Source: Egibacter rhizosphaerae
GTDB lineage: Bacteria; Actinomycetota; Nitriliruptoria; Euzebyales; Egibacteraceae
DNA: 64,000 bases
Reading direction: 5' to 3'
NCBI RefSeq assembly: GCF_004322855.1
Contig: NZ_CP036402.1
Location: 4,496,001-4,560,000, forward strand
Shown here: in pieces, positions 42,357 through 56,561 of the stretch
Numbering within the stretch: position 1 is the first letter of the stretch
Layout of the letters: each line of letters begins with the position of its first letter
Position numbers and translations under genes: made by a program
The notes under the pieces: generated by a model
Seen by the model: only the letters and a program-made list of their open reading frames with translations
The model's database searches: none
What the model was told of the DNA's origin: nothing

Positions 42357-43916
42357 CTACCGTGTCGCGGCACCGAGCACGAACACGCCCACCTGTTGCT
42401 CCGTTTCGGTGACGGTCAGCAGGGGGCGCGTCTGACGGGCCGAGGATTGCTGGGGTGCGAGCGTGAGCTGCCAGGACTCGTCGGTGGCCCACACCATCTG
42501 CGTGGCCGTGGAACTCGCGCGTCGCTCCCTCTCTGCGAGTTCGACCCGCCCCTCGATGCAGGGGCACGCCGAGCTCGCACGCGATCGAGGCTCCGCGGCG
42601 AGGTCCCCACCGTCGGAGCCCGCCACGTCGGGCGCGTCGAACGGTCCGTCACCGGCAGGCGATGCTGCCGAGCTCCCGTCCTCGACCTGGCTCGCGACAC
42701 CCCAGGCCCCGCCGATGGGGGGACCGGCGTCGGCGATGGGTGGCGCGGTGATGGCGGGTGGACCCTCCCGCTGCTCGGGAGTCACCTCGCGGAAAGTGGC
42801 GAACGCGGGCGGATCGTCGGCCTGGGCTGCCTGCGGGGTCTGCACGTACCCCACGGCGAGCGCGGCAGCGTTGAGCTGACCGACGAGCCAGGCCGGCACC
42901 ACGACGGCGACCCCCAGGGCGAGCACACCGACGAACGCCGCGGCACCCAGCTCGCAGCGACGTCGTGTTCCACCGATCGTGCGCGGACGATCGACGAGCC
43001 GCTCGACCCGACCGGTGACCAGTCGGGCGGCCTCGCGGGGGCCGCCCCGCTTGCCGGTGCGGGCGGGAACCGCCGCGCACGCCACCGCGCGGTCCGCCGA
43101 GTGCGCCCGATCCCACACGGCCAGGATGCTCGAGGCGAGCGCACCCGGCTTGCCGGTCTGGGCGGCGGCGAGCTCGTCGGCGGACTCCTCCCGCTCGCGC
43201 CGCAGCCATCGGGCGGTGGTGTGGACCGGCGGGAGAAAGAACGTGAGGTCGCGGACGACTCCCGACATCAGCGCCGTCAGCGCGTCACGTCGACGGATGT
43301 GCGCCAGCTCGTGCGCCAGCAACCCCTCGACCTCGTGGTCGTCGAGCGCCGCGAGCACGTCGGGATCGGCAATGACGACCTGTCGACGGATGCCGGTGGC
43401 CACGGCGCCTCCCGGGCAACCGCGCAGCAGTCGGAGTTCGACGCGGGCCACCTCCATCTCGGCCGCCAGCCGAGCGAACCTGCGGGTGAGCTCGGCATGG
43501 CCGTCCGGGGGCCGGCCGGCCCGGACCAGGCGGGCGACCGTCAGGACGCCGAGGAGGCGGCGCCCGACCAGGACGCTCACGATCAACAGATAGGCGATCA
43601 GCAGGAGGTCGATCTCGCGCTGCGGGGTCAGGAACCACGGCTCCCCGAAGAACGCCATCAGCTGATCGGTCGGCCCGGACGCCGTGGTGGCCAGCCAGAG
43701 ACGCGGCAGGAACGCCTCCCCGATCGAGACGACCCCGGCCCCCGCGACGGCGATGACCGGGGTGAGGAGCAGCAATCGGCGCGCGTGCGCGCCGCGAACG
43801 AGGCGCAGGCGGACCAGCGCCCACGCGAGGATCCCCGCGGCGACGGACCCGAGCAGGGCCCTCACCGCGAAGGACTCGGTGAGCAGCAGGAAGAAGCCGC
43901 CCGAGCCGTCCGGCAC
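42357..43916 (-). CDS. M56 (BlaR1-type) membrane metallopeptidase
   Basis: 519 residues. About four N-terminal helices (8-38, 48-66, 102-128 and, after the protease domain, about 305-330) surround a cytoplasmic zinc-protease domain with HELAH (202-206) and the downstream Glu in EESADELAAA. The extracytoplasmic C-terminus (about 170 residues) is not a penicillin-binding domain; it is Pro/Ala-rich with a CPCIEGRVELAERER segment, so it should not sense beta-lactams the way BlaR1 does. The GTG 43916 start overlaps the blaI stop. In such pairs the protease cleaves the BlaI-type repressor on a signal. Confidence 0.88.
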   Translation of the reverse strand: MPDGSGGFFLLLTESFAVRALLGSVAAGILAWALVRLRLVRGAHARRLLLLTPVIAVAGAGVVSIGEAFLPRLWLATTASGPTDQLMAFFGEPWFLTPQREIDLLLIAYLLIVSVLVGRRLLGVLTVARLVRAGRPPDGHAELTRRFARLAAEMEVARVELRLLRGCPGGAVATGIRRQVVIADPDVLAALDDHEVEGLLAHELAHIRRRDALTALMSGVVRDLTFFLPPVHTTARWLRREREESADELAAAQTGKPGALASSILAVWDRAHSADRAVACAAVPARTGKRGGPREAARLVTGRVERLVDRPRTIGGTRRRCELGAAAFVGVLALGVAVVVPAWLVGQLNAAALAVGYVQTPQAAQADDPPAFATFREVTPEQREGPPAITAPPIADAGPPIGGAWGVASQVEDGSSAASPAGDGPFDAPDVAGSDGGDLAAEPRSRASSACPCIEGRVELAERERRASSTATQMVWATDESWQLTLAPQQSSARQTRPLLTVTETEQQVGVFVLGAATR

Positions 43917-44317
43917 TACCCCTCCTGTTGCCGCAATCGCTCCACGCGCGAACGTAGGTCCGCCGTGTCGGCCTCACCGTCCGCGTCCATCTTCTCCACG
44001 AAGTAGCTGAGGGCGGGCTCGGGGAACCGCTCGACGAGCCAGTCGACCACGCTCGTCACGGTGGTCCGAGCATACTCGTCACGGCTGATCGCGGGACGGT
44101 AGCGGTGCGCGAGCCCGCTCGTGTCACGCTCGAGCAGTCCCTTCGAGGCCAGCCGGGCCATCGTGGTCATCACCGTGGTGTAGGCGAGGTCGCGCGTCTC
44201 CCCCAGTGCTGCGTGCACCTCGCGCACGGTCGTGTCGCCCTGATCCCAGACGGTCTCCATGACCTCGGTCTCGAGCGGCCCAAGCAGCCCCTGCAGTTCG
44301 TCTCGTCTTCTGACCAT
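43916..44317 (-). CDS. BlaI/MecI-type repressor
   Basis: 133-residue winged-helix repressor: LGPLETEVMETVWDQGDTTVREVHAAL and the recognition region LAYTTVMTTMARLASKGLLERD are standard, followed by the dimerisation helices. The cleavable region should be in the C-terminal helices. ATG 44317 follows GAGGGA. It forms an operon with the M56 protease. I found no clear TACA-N-TGTA operator in the 163 bp upstream. Confidence 0.9.
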   Translation of the reverse strand: MVRRRDELQGLLGPLETEVMETVWDQGDTTVREVHAALGETRDLAYTTVMTTMARLASKGLLERDTSGLAHRYRPAISRDEYARTTVTSVVDWLVERFPEPALSYFVEKMDADGEADTADLRSRVERLRQQEG

Positions 44318-44480
44318 GTGTCCCTCGATTGTGTTCGCGCGCTTACGGCAGTGCCAGTCGCGGCTCCTGACGCCGAGTGCGTTGCGGGCTCCTCGTAGTC
44401 AGCGAGCTTCGCTGCGTACCGGGCTCATCGTACGAGTTCGGTGGGGGCCGGCGGAAGGCCGTACTCGGACGATGGGCCGC

Positions 44481-45260
44481 CTACGCCCCAACGGCGCCTT
44501 CCCGGCCGGCTCGGCAGATCGCCGCGAACCCGTCGGGATCGAGGCTGGCCCCGCCGACCAGGGCTCCGTCGATGTCGGGCCGTGCCAACAGGTCCCCGGC
44601 GTTCCCGGCCTTCACACTGCCGCCGTACTGCACCCGCACGGCCTGCGTGTCGCCCCCGATCTCGCCCACGATCCGCCGCACGGCGGCGCACATGTGATCG
44701 GCGTCATCGGGGGTGGCGGTACGTCCGGTCCCGATCGCCCACACGGGCTCGTAGGCGATCACGACCTCGTGGGGGCGGTCGAGCCCGGCGAGCGCCGCAC
44801 GCAGCTGTCGGTCGACGACCTCCTCGGCACGGCCCGCGTCCCGCTCCTCCAAGGTCTCCCCGACGCACAGGATCGGGATCATGCCGTGCCGCTGCACGGC
44901 GCCGAGCTTGCGGGCGACGACGTCGTCGTCGTCGCCGAACCGGCTCCGCCGCTCCGAGTGGCCGACGAGCACGTAATCGACGGCGAGCTTGGCCAGCATC
45001 GGCGGCGCCACCGCGCCGGTGTAGGCGCCGCTGTCCTCCCAGTGCGCGTCCTGCGCCCCGAGCCCCAGCTCGAGCTTGTCCCCCTCGATGAGGGTCTGGA
45101 TGCTGCGCAGCGCGGTGAACGGGGGGATCACCGCGATCTCCACCTCGGCGATGTCGCGCGGATTCAGCCGATAACTCAGCTGCTGGACGAGCTGGATCGC
45201 CTCGAGGTGATCGAGGTGCATCTTCCAGTTGCCCGCGATGAAGGGAGTGCGTGTGCTCAT
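44481..45260 (-). CDS. tpiA: Triosephosphate isomerase
   Basis: Interconverts dihydroxyacetone phosphate and glyceraldehyde 3-phosphate. The 259 residues have the catalytic Lys13 in NWKM, His in VGHSERR and Glu in AYEPVWAIGTG, plus the phosphate loop YGGSVKAGN. ATG 45260 overlaps the pgk stop by 4 bp. Last of the gap-pgk-tpi operon. Confidence 0.95.
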   Translation of the reverse strand: MSTRTPFIAGNWKMHLDHLEAIQLVQQLSYRLNPRDIAEVEIAVIPPFTALRSIQTLIEGDKLELGLGAQDAHWEDSGAYTGAVAPPMLAKLAVDYVLVGHSERRSRFGDDDDVVARKLGAVQRHGMIPILCVGETLEERDAGRAEEVVDRQLRAALAGLDRPHEVVIAYEPVWAIGTGRTATPDDADHMCAAVRRIVGEIGGDTQAVRVQYGGSVKAGNAGDLLARPDIDGALVGGASLDPDGFAAICRAGREGAVGA

Positions 45261-46474
45261 GCGGCGCCCTTTCGCAGGGCCGCGACACCGGGCAGGTCGA
45301 TGCCCTCGAGGAACTCGAGGCTCGCCCCGCCGCCGGTCGAGACGTGCGAGACCTGCTCCGCGAGGCCGAGCTGCCGCACCGCGGCCGCGCTGTCGCCGCC
45401 ACCGATCACCGTGAACCCGGTGCAGGCGGCGACCGAGCGGGCGATCCCCTCGGTCCCGGCGGCGAAGGCGTCCCACTCGAACACGCCCATGGGCCCGTTC
45501 CAGAGCAGCGTCTGGGCGTCGGCGATCGTGCTGGCGTACGACGCGACCGTTTCCGGGCCGATGTCGAGGCCCATCATCCCCTCGGGGATCTCGCTGACCG
45601 GGACGGTCCGGTGGTCGGCGTCCGAGGCGAACTCCGCCGCGGCCACGACGTCCACCGGCAGGCGCAGCTCGGTGCCGGCCCGATCGGCACGGGCGAGCAA
45701 TTCGCGGCAGGTGTCCAGCTGGTCGGTCTCGACCTTGCTCCCGGCCATGTCGTGGCCCTGCGCGGCGAGGAACGTGTAGCACATCGCCCCGCCGATCAGG
45801 AGCCGGTCGACGGCATCGAGCAGATTCTCGATCACGCCGATCTTGTCCGACACCTTCGCGCCGCCGAGGATCGCGATGAACGGGCCCGGCGGGTCCTCGA
45901 GCAAGCCCTGCAGGGTCCGCAGCTCGGCGGCCATGAGCTCGCCGGCGACCGCCGGCTGGACGCGATCCGGGACCCCCACGACGCTCGCGTGCGCGCGGTG
46001 GGCGGCCCCGAAGGCGTCGTTGACGTACGCGTCGCCGAACGCGGCCAGACGGTCCGCGAACTCCGGGTCGTTCTTGGTCTCGCCCGGATCGAATCGCAGG
46101 TTCTCGAGCAGGACGACCTGCCCGGGCTCGCACGCGGCCACCTTAGCCCGGGCGTCGTCGCCCACGATGTCCCGGGCCGCGGTGACGCTCTCGCCGAGCA
46201 GGTCTCGGAGCCGCTCGGCGACGGGTCCGAGGCGCAACTCCTCCGACGGCTCGCCCTTGGGTCGGCCGAGGTGGCTCATCAGGACGACACGCGCACCCTG
46301 GTCGAGCAGCGTCCGCAGGGTGGGCAACGACGCCTCGAGCCGCAGGTCGTCGGTCACCTCGCCCTCGTGCAACGGCACGTTGAGGTCGGCCCGGACGAGG
46401 ACGGTCCGACCGCTCGCGTCGAGGGAATCGAGCGCTGGGACGGGGGTCTCGGTGCGGGGTGGCTGTTCCGCCAT
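45257..46474 (-). CDS. pgk: Phosphoglycerate kinase
   Basis: ATP-forming glycolytic step, 405 residues. RADLNVPLHEGEVTDDLRL, SHLGRPKGE, the AILGGAKVSDKIGVIENLL core and the C-terminal GGGDSAAAVRQLGL with STGGGASLEFLEG are conserved. ATG 46474 is preceded directly by an in-frame GTG (46477), which abuts the gap stop; both fit GGTGATG coupling. Confidence 0.95.
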   Translation of the reverse strand: MAEQPPRTETPVPALDSLDASGRTVLVRADLNVPLHEGEVTDDLRLEASLPTLRTLLDQGARVVLMSHLGRPKGEPSEELRLGPVAERLRDLLGESVTAARDIVGDDARAKVAACEPGQVVLLENLRFDPGETKNDPEFADRLAAFGDAYVNDAFGAAHRAHASVVGVPDRVQPAVAGELMAAELRTLQGLLEDPPGPFIAILGGAKVSDKIGVIENLLDAVDRLLIGGAMCYTFLAAQGHDMAGSKVETDQLDTCRELLARADRAGTELRLPVDVVAAAEFASDADHRTVPVSEIPEGMMGLDIGPETVASYASTIADAQTLLWNGPMGVFEWDAFAAGTEGIARSVAACTGFTVIGGGDSAAAVRQLGLAEQVSHVSTGGGASLEFLEGIDLPGVAALRKGAA

Positions 46475-46477
46475 CAC

Positions 46478-48641
<2,164 letters not shown>

Positions 48642-48669
48642 CGTTCTCCCCGGATCGATGCCGCCCCGC

Positions 48670-49638
48670 TCACACCCGGACGATCGGCGGCACCGGGAGG
48701 GCGAGGGCCGCCGCCAACCCCTGGGCGAGTCGATCCGGATCGTGCCCGGCGCCGACCGATCCGTCGGCCTCCCGGGCTGCGAGATCCACGCGCTGGACGG
48801 TGCGGGCCAAGCCATCGGGCACCGGACCGGCCACGGGCGCGGGGTCCGGGTCGCCGTCCTCCTCGCGACGGATCGGCCCGTCGTGCGCGAGCACCGTGTC
48901 CAGCGGCCGCGGATGGATCGCTTGCGCGACCACCCGGACATGCGCTGCCAGGTCGAGCCCGGCCGTCTCACCCCGCTGGGTGCGGAGGTTGGCGACGTAG
49001 ATCACCGGGGCGCTCGCGCCGGCGACCGCGCGCGCGATCTCGGGCACGAGCAGTCCCGCGACGACGCTCGTGTAGAGGCTGCCCGGACCGAGGACGATCG
49101 CGTCGGCCCCGGTGAGCGCGCGGAGGGTCTCCGGGCACGCCGGCGCGTCCGAGGGCTCGAGGTGGACGGCGTCGATCCGGGCGTCCGAGCGCGTGATCCG
49201 TGCCTGCCCGCGCAGCTGTTCGCCGCCGGCGGTGGCGACCAGATCGACGGGCGTGTCGGTCGCCGGCAGGACGCGCCCCTGGCAGCCGAGCAGCTCGGCG
49301 AGGGTGTCGAGCGCGGCCACGAAGTCCCCGCCGTGCTGTTCCGCGAGCGCGACGAGCAGGAGGTTCCCCAGGGCGTGACCGGCCAGTTCCCCACGGTCGA
49401 AGCGGTGCGCGGTGACAGCGGCGAGCGGGCCGGGTTCGGCGAGCGCGAGCAGTGCCATCCGCAGGTCCCCGGGCGCGATGACGCCCAGATCGCGCCGGAG
49501 CCGACCGGTCGACCCCCCGTCGTCGGCGGTGGTGACGATCGCGGTCGGCGAGACGTCGAGACGGCGCAGCGCGTCGAGGCCGGCCGCCAGCCCGTGGCCG
49601 CCACCGATCGCCACGACCGCACGGTTGGCTGCGCTCAT
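48670..49638 (-). CDS. yvcK: YvcK-type gluconeogenesis factor (CofD-like)
   Basis: 322-residue protein of the CofD/UPF0052 family, which binds UDP-sugars and influences cell-wall precursor supply. The VVAIGGGHGLAAGLDALRRL start and the TADDGGSTGRLRRDLGVIAPGDLRMALLAL segment are diagnostic, with GPGSLYTSVVAGLLVPEIA near the middle. ATG 49638 overlaps the rapZ stop. Confidence 0.92.
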   Translation of the reverse strand: MSAANRAVVAIGGGHGLAAGLDALRRLDVSPTAIVTTADDGGSTGRLRRDLGVIAPGDLRMALLALAEPGPLAAVTAHRFDRGELAGHALGNLLLVALAEQHGGDFVAALDTLAELLGCQGRVLPATDTPVDLVATAGGEQLRGQARITRSDARIDAVHLEPSDAPACPETLRALTGADAIVLGPGSLYTSVVAGLLVPEIARAVAGASAPVIYVANLRTQRGETAGLDLAAHVRVVAQAIHPRPLDTVLAHDGPIRREEDGDPDPAPVAGPVPDGLARTVQRVDLAAREADGSVGAGHDPDRLAQGLAAALALPVPPIVRV

Positions 49639-50546
49639 GTCGACGGCCCCTCACGATCGCGATGGTCGACCTGTACGGCCACCTCGTCCTGATGGTGACG
49701 GGAGATGTAACCGGCCAGCTCCTCGGCCAGCACGACCGAGCGGTGGCGTCCGCCCGTGCAACCGATCGCGACCGTCAGGTAGTGCTTGCCCTCGCGGACG
49801 AACGCGGGAACCATCAGGTCGAAGAGTTCGTACAGCTTGGCGAGGAACGGCTCGGTGGCCTCCTGGCCCAGCACGTAGTCGCGCACGGGCGCGTCGAGAC
49901 CGGTGTACGGGCGCAGCTCCTCCACCCAGTGCGGGTTGGGGAGGAAGCGCACGTCGAGCACGATATCGGCGTCGCGCGGCGTGCCGTGCTTGAACCCGAA
50001 GCTGACCACGTTGACCGCCAGGCCGCCCCGACCGCGACCGAACGCATCGGTGAGCCGGTCGCGCAGGTCGTGCACGCTGGTCTGCGTCGTGTCGATCACG
50101 AGGTCGGCCTGGGCCCGCAGATCGGCGAGGACGTCGCGTTCCCGCGCGATGCCGTCGACGATCCGGTCGTTGCCGGAGAGCGGATGGGTGCGACGCTCCG
50201 CCTCGTACCGGCGCACCAGCACCTCGTCCGCGGCCTCCAGGAACACGACCATCGGGTCGAGCCCGCGCTCGGCGAGCGTGGCGAGGTTCCCCCGCAGGTC
50301 GCCGAAGAACTCCTGACCGCGGACGTCGACGACCAGCGCGATCCGGTCGACGCTGCTGCCTCGGGCGGTCGCGAGCTCCACGACCCGCTCGATGAGCGAG
50401 GGCGGCATGTTGTCGATGACGAAGAACCCGAGATCCTCGAGCACCTTCGCGGCGGTCGTCCGCCCGGCCCCCGACATGCCGGTGATGATGGCGAGCTCGG
50501 GGGCGTCGATGGCGGTCTCGGGGCCCGGCACCGGAGCCTGCGTCAT
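49635..50546 (-). CDS. rapZ: RapZ/YvcJ-type nucleotide-binding protein
   Basis: 303 residues. The P-loop GMSGAGRTTAA is followed by VLEDLGFFVIDNMPPSLI and the C-terminal VAIGCTGGRHRSVVLAEELA, both diagnostic. In enterobacteria RapZ controls GlmS through small RNAs; in actinobacteria the role is unknown. Its start overlaps the uvrC stop by 4 bp. Confidence 0.93.
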   Translation of the reverse strand: MTQAPVPGPETAIDAPELAIITGMSGAGRTTAAKVLEDLGFFVIDNMPPSLIERVVELATARGSSVDRIALVVDVRGQEFFGDLRGNLATLAERGLDPMVVFLEAADEVLVRRYEAERRTHPLSGNDRIVDGIARERDVLADLRAQADLVIDTTQTSVHDLRDRLTDAFGRGRGGLAVNVVSFGFKHGTPRDADIVLDVRFLPNPHWVEELRPYTGLDAPVRDYVLGQEATEPFLAKLYELFDLMVPAFVREGKHYLTVAIGCTGGRHRSVVLAEELAGYISRHHQDEVAVQVDHRDREGPST

Positions 50547-52465
50547 CCTCGGGCGCTCCTCTCGTCGCCGAGGTGCTCGGCCTCGGCCCCCTCCGCGGCC
50601 CCTCGCCCGTGGAGGTGATCGTAGATCGTTCGCGCCAGCGTCTCGCTGATTCCTTCGACGGCGGTGAGGTCCTCGACGCTGGCCTGCCGCACGGCCTTCA
50701 GCGAGCCGAAGCGGTCGAGCAGGGCCTTCCGCCGGGCCGGCCCGATGCCCGGAACCTCGTCGAAGACCGAGCGCGTCATCTCCTTGCCGCGCACGGTGCG
50801 GTGGTAGCGCACCGCGAACCGATGCGCCTCGTCGCGAACTCGCTGCAGCAGGTACAGCGCCTCGCTCGCCCGGGGCAGCCGCACGGGGTCATTGCGATCC
50901 GGCAGGTACACCTCCTCCAGGCGCTTCGCGAGCGCGGCGACGGCCACTCCCTCGATCCCCAGGTCCGCCAGGGCCTCCCGGGCGGCCGACAGCTGACCCT
51001 TGCCACCGTCGATCAGGACAAGGTTGGGCGGATACGCGAACTTGCGCTGCTTGGTGGGCCGGGAGGCCTCTTCGATGAAGCGTTTGAACCGCCGCGTGAT
51101 GACCTCGCGCATCATCGCGAAGTCGTCCTGCCCGGCCACACCTTGGATCTTGAAGCGGCGGTACTCGTTTGAGCGCGGCAGCCCGTCCTCCAGGACCACC
51201 ATCGACGCGACGGAGTTCGCGCCCTGCAGGGTCGAGATGTCGTAGCACTCGATGCGCAGCGGCGCCTCGTCGAGCCCGAGGTGCTCCTGGAGGTCGTGCA
51301 GCGCCTGGCTCCGGGACGTGAAGTCCTGCGCGCGCTTGAGCTTGTGCTGGGTGAAGGCCTCGTGCGCGTTCTCGGCGATCTGGTCGAGCAGTTGCACCTT
51401 CTCGCCCCGCTGCGGCACCCGCAGGTGCACCGGCCCGCCGCGCAGGTCCGCGAGGAAGGCCTTCACCGCGTCAGCGTCGTCGGGCTCCACCGGGACGAGG
51501 AGCTCGCGCGGCAGCTGGTCTTCGCGTTCCATGCCGAGGTCGAGCAGGAACCTGCGTACCAGCTGCGAGGTGTCGAGGTCCTCGACCTTGTCGACGGTCC
51601 AGCCCTTGCGGCCCACGACGCGGCCCCGCCGCACGAAGAACGCCTGGAACGCGGCCTCCAGCTCGTCCTCGTGGAGGTTGATGGCGTCGAAGTCCTCGGG
51701 CCGGCTGGTCACCATCTGCTGCTTCGCGAGCGCCTTGCGGGCCGCATCGAGCTGGTCGCGGATGCGCGCGGCCGCCTCGAAGTTCAGCTGCTCGGCCTCG
51801 GCGTGCATCCGCTCGGTCAGCTCGTCGAGCACCGGGTCGGTGTCACCCTCGAGGAACGCGATGAGATCGTCCACGAGCTCGCGGTGCTCCTCGGGTGTCG
51901 CGTGGCCGACGCAGGGCGCCACGCACCGGCCGATGTGGTAGAGCAGACACGGCCGCTCGATGCGCGCGCAGCGCTCGTACACCCCGTCGGAGCAGGTGCG
52001 CACGGGGAAGACGCGCTGCAGCAGGTCCAGCGTCTCGCGGATCGCGTAGGCGTGGGCGTAGGGGCCGAAGTAGCGGCTGCCGTCTTTGCGGGGGTTGCGC
52101 CGCACCATCGCGCGCGGCACCTCGTCCGCGTACGTGATCGTGAGGTACGGGTAGCTCTTGTCGTCGGTGTACCGGATGTTGTAGCGGGGGCGGTGCTCCT
52201 TGATGAGGTTGTACTCGAGGTGCAGCGCCTCCACCTCGCCGGAGCAGACGATCCACTCGACGCTGGCGGCCGCCTCGAGCATCGCGCGGGTGCGCTGCCC
52301 GAGCTGGCTGAGGCCCTGGAAGTAGCTCGACAGGCGGGACCGCAGCGACTTCGCTTTGCCGACGTAGACGACGCGCCCGTGGCGGTCGCGCCACAGGTAG
52401 CAGCCGGGGTCGGTCGGGATCGTCCCGGGTTCGGGCTTGAAGGCGAGCGCGGGGTTGGAGGCCAT
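50543..52465 (-). CDS. uvrC: Excinuclease ABC subunit C
   Basis: Makes the dual incisions of nucleotide excision repair. The 640 residues hold an N-terminal GIY-YIG nuclease (DPGCYLWRDRHGRVVYVGKAKSL), a cysteine-rich segment (YERCARIERPCLLYHIGRCVAPC), UVR motif (AEQLNFEAAARIRDQLDAAR), RNase H-like C-terminal nuclease (VLIDGGKGQLSAA) and two helix-hairpin-helix motifs (VPGIGPARRKALLDRFGS). ATG 52465 is supported by family length. No LexA-box is seen upstream. Confidence 0.96.
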   Translation of the reverse strand: MASNPALAFKPEPGTIPTDPGCYLWRDRHGRVVYVGKAKSLRSRLSSYFQGLSQLGQRTRAMLEAAASVEWIVCSGEVEALHLEYNLIKEHRPRYNIRYTDDKSYPYLTITYADEVPRAMVRRNPRKDGSRYFGPYAHAYAIRETLDLLQRVFPVRTCSDGVYERCARIERPCLLYHIGRCVAPCVGHATPEEHRELVDDLIAFLEGDTDPVLDELTERMHAEAEQLNFEAAARIRDQLDAARKALAKQQMVTSRPEDFDAINLHEDELEAAFQAFFVRRGRVVGRKGWTVDKVEDLDTSQLVRRFLLDLGMEREDQLPRELLVPVEPDDADAVKAFLADLRGGPVHLRVPQRGEKVQLLDQIAENAHEAFTQHKLKRAQDFTSRSQALHDLQEHLGLDEAPLRIECYDISTLQGANSVASMVVLEDGLPRSNEYRRFKIQGVAGQDDFAMMREVITRRFKRFIEEASRPTKQRKFAYPPNLVLIDGGKGQLSAAREALADLGIEGVAVAALAKRLEEVYLPDRNDPVRLPRASEALYLLQRVRDEAHRFAVRYHRTVRGKEMTRSVFDEVPGIGPARRKALLDRFGSLKAVRQASVEDLTAVEGISETLARTIYDHLHGRGAAEGAEAEHLGDERSARG

Positions 52466-52624
52466 CACCCGCGATTGTGGCACCGCTGCGCGCGATCGCC
52501 GTGCGCTCATCCGGGTGGAGTCCTGTGCCCATGTGCGCACGGTGCCGCTGCGGCGTTCTGCTCGCCGCGCGTGGGCGGATTCGTGTGCGGAGATAGAGCA
52601 CGAGCCCGCCCGGACACGGCCGGG

Positions 52625-52630
52625 TAGGGT
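52625..52630 (+). promoter_or_regulatory. -10 box (leaderless) of the 52639 gene
   Basis: TAGGGT lies 8 nt before ATG 52639, with no Shine-Dalgarno sequence. Confidence 0.4.
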
Positions 52631-52638
52631 GCGCGTCG

Positions 52639-53376
52639 ATGACGACGTTCGATCCCGAGGCGGGGGTCCTGCGCGTGCGCCACGCCGCGCTCGCGGTGCT
52701 CGCCCTGCTGGCGACCGAGCCGGCGAGCCAGCGGCTCCACGACCACGCGGTCGCCGAACCGCTCGCCGAGCTGCGGCGTGCCGGCCTCGTCGGCCGAGGC
52801 GGGCTGGAGCCCGCGGTCGCGCCGCTCGCGCATGCGGTCGGGGCCGCGCGCCTCGTCGCCGACCTCGTCGCCAGCGACCACGGCACGACGCACCGCGCGC
52901 GGTTGTGGCTGGGCCCGGAGGCCGAGGGCGCGGGGGAGCTCGCCGTCGTCGGCCTCGCACTGCCGGACGACCCGGACACGTACGCGCTCATGGCCGACGT
53001 GCCCGGGCAGGCACCGGCGCTGCTGGCCGAGCTCGTCGGGTTGGGCACGGTCTCCGACCCGCCGGTGGAGGGCTCGCGCCGGCTTCCGGCGGAGGCCTTC
53101 GTCGCGCTCGTGGCCGCCGACGAAGGGCTCGACCGGGACGAGGTCCTCACCGTGGCGGGCGACGACGAGTTCGGCAGGGCCCTCGCCGACGGCCTGAAGG
53201 GGGCCGGGCTGCGCTGGCGCCTGACGGTCGTCGACGGCCCCGAGCTGTGGGTGTTGGACGCGGGCGCGAGCGGACTGTGGCTCGCGCACCGTGAGGAGAC
53301 CGACGCCTCGGTGATCGTGCGACCAGTCAGCGGCGTCGCGGCCCGTGAGGCCATCGGGGAGCTCCTGCGCGGGTGA
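52639..53376 (+). CDS. Unrecognised protein between uvrC and uvrA
   Basis: 245 residues, soluble, rich in Ala/Leu/Glu, with no signal peptide or membrane helix. A predicted N-terminal helical half (VRHAALAVLALLATEPASQRL, then LAELRRAGLVGRGGLEPAVAP) resembles a winged-helix-like fold, and a C-terminal half of strands ends in DASVIVRPVSGVAAREAIGELL, somewhat like EspG-type proteins. I do not assign a function. It converges with uvrA and is divergent from uvrC. The mRNA looks leaderless. Confidence 0.65.
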   Translation: MTTFDPEAGVLRVRHAALAVLALLATEPASQRLHDHAVAEPLAELRRAGLVGRGGLEPAVAPLAHAVGAARLVADLVASDHGTTHRARLWLGPEAEGAGELAVVGLALPDDPDTYALMADVPGQAPALLAELVGLGTVSDPPVEGSRRLPAEAFVALVAADEGLDRDEVLTVAGDDEFGRALADGLKGAGLRWRLTVVDGPELWVLDAGASGLWLAHREETDASVIVRPVSGVAAREAIGELLRG

Positions 53377-53397
53377 GCGCGCAGCGCTCGCCTCGGG

Positions 53398-56367
<2,970 letters not shown>

Positions 56368-56561
56368 CAGGTCCTCTCGGATCACAGACGTCTGGCAGTG
56401 GCGGCCGGGGAAGGCGGCGCACACGCGGTGCGCTCGGCGGATCGGCGCGGCCGCGGACGACGCGGCCGGGGAGGCAGCCAACCGCCGCCAAGTCTAGCCC
56501 CCGCCGACGATGGGGATGCCTACGGATCGAGGCGTCCACGACCGACACGGAGGAGGCGCAC

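Noticed and set aside
44318-44480. Classic BlaI operator upstream of blaI
   Set aside because: Partial TACG/CGTA words exist, but no TACA-N2-TGTA-like dyad with proper symmetry.
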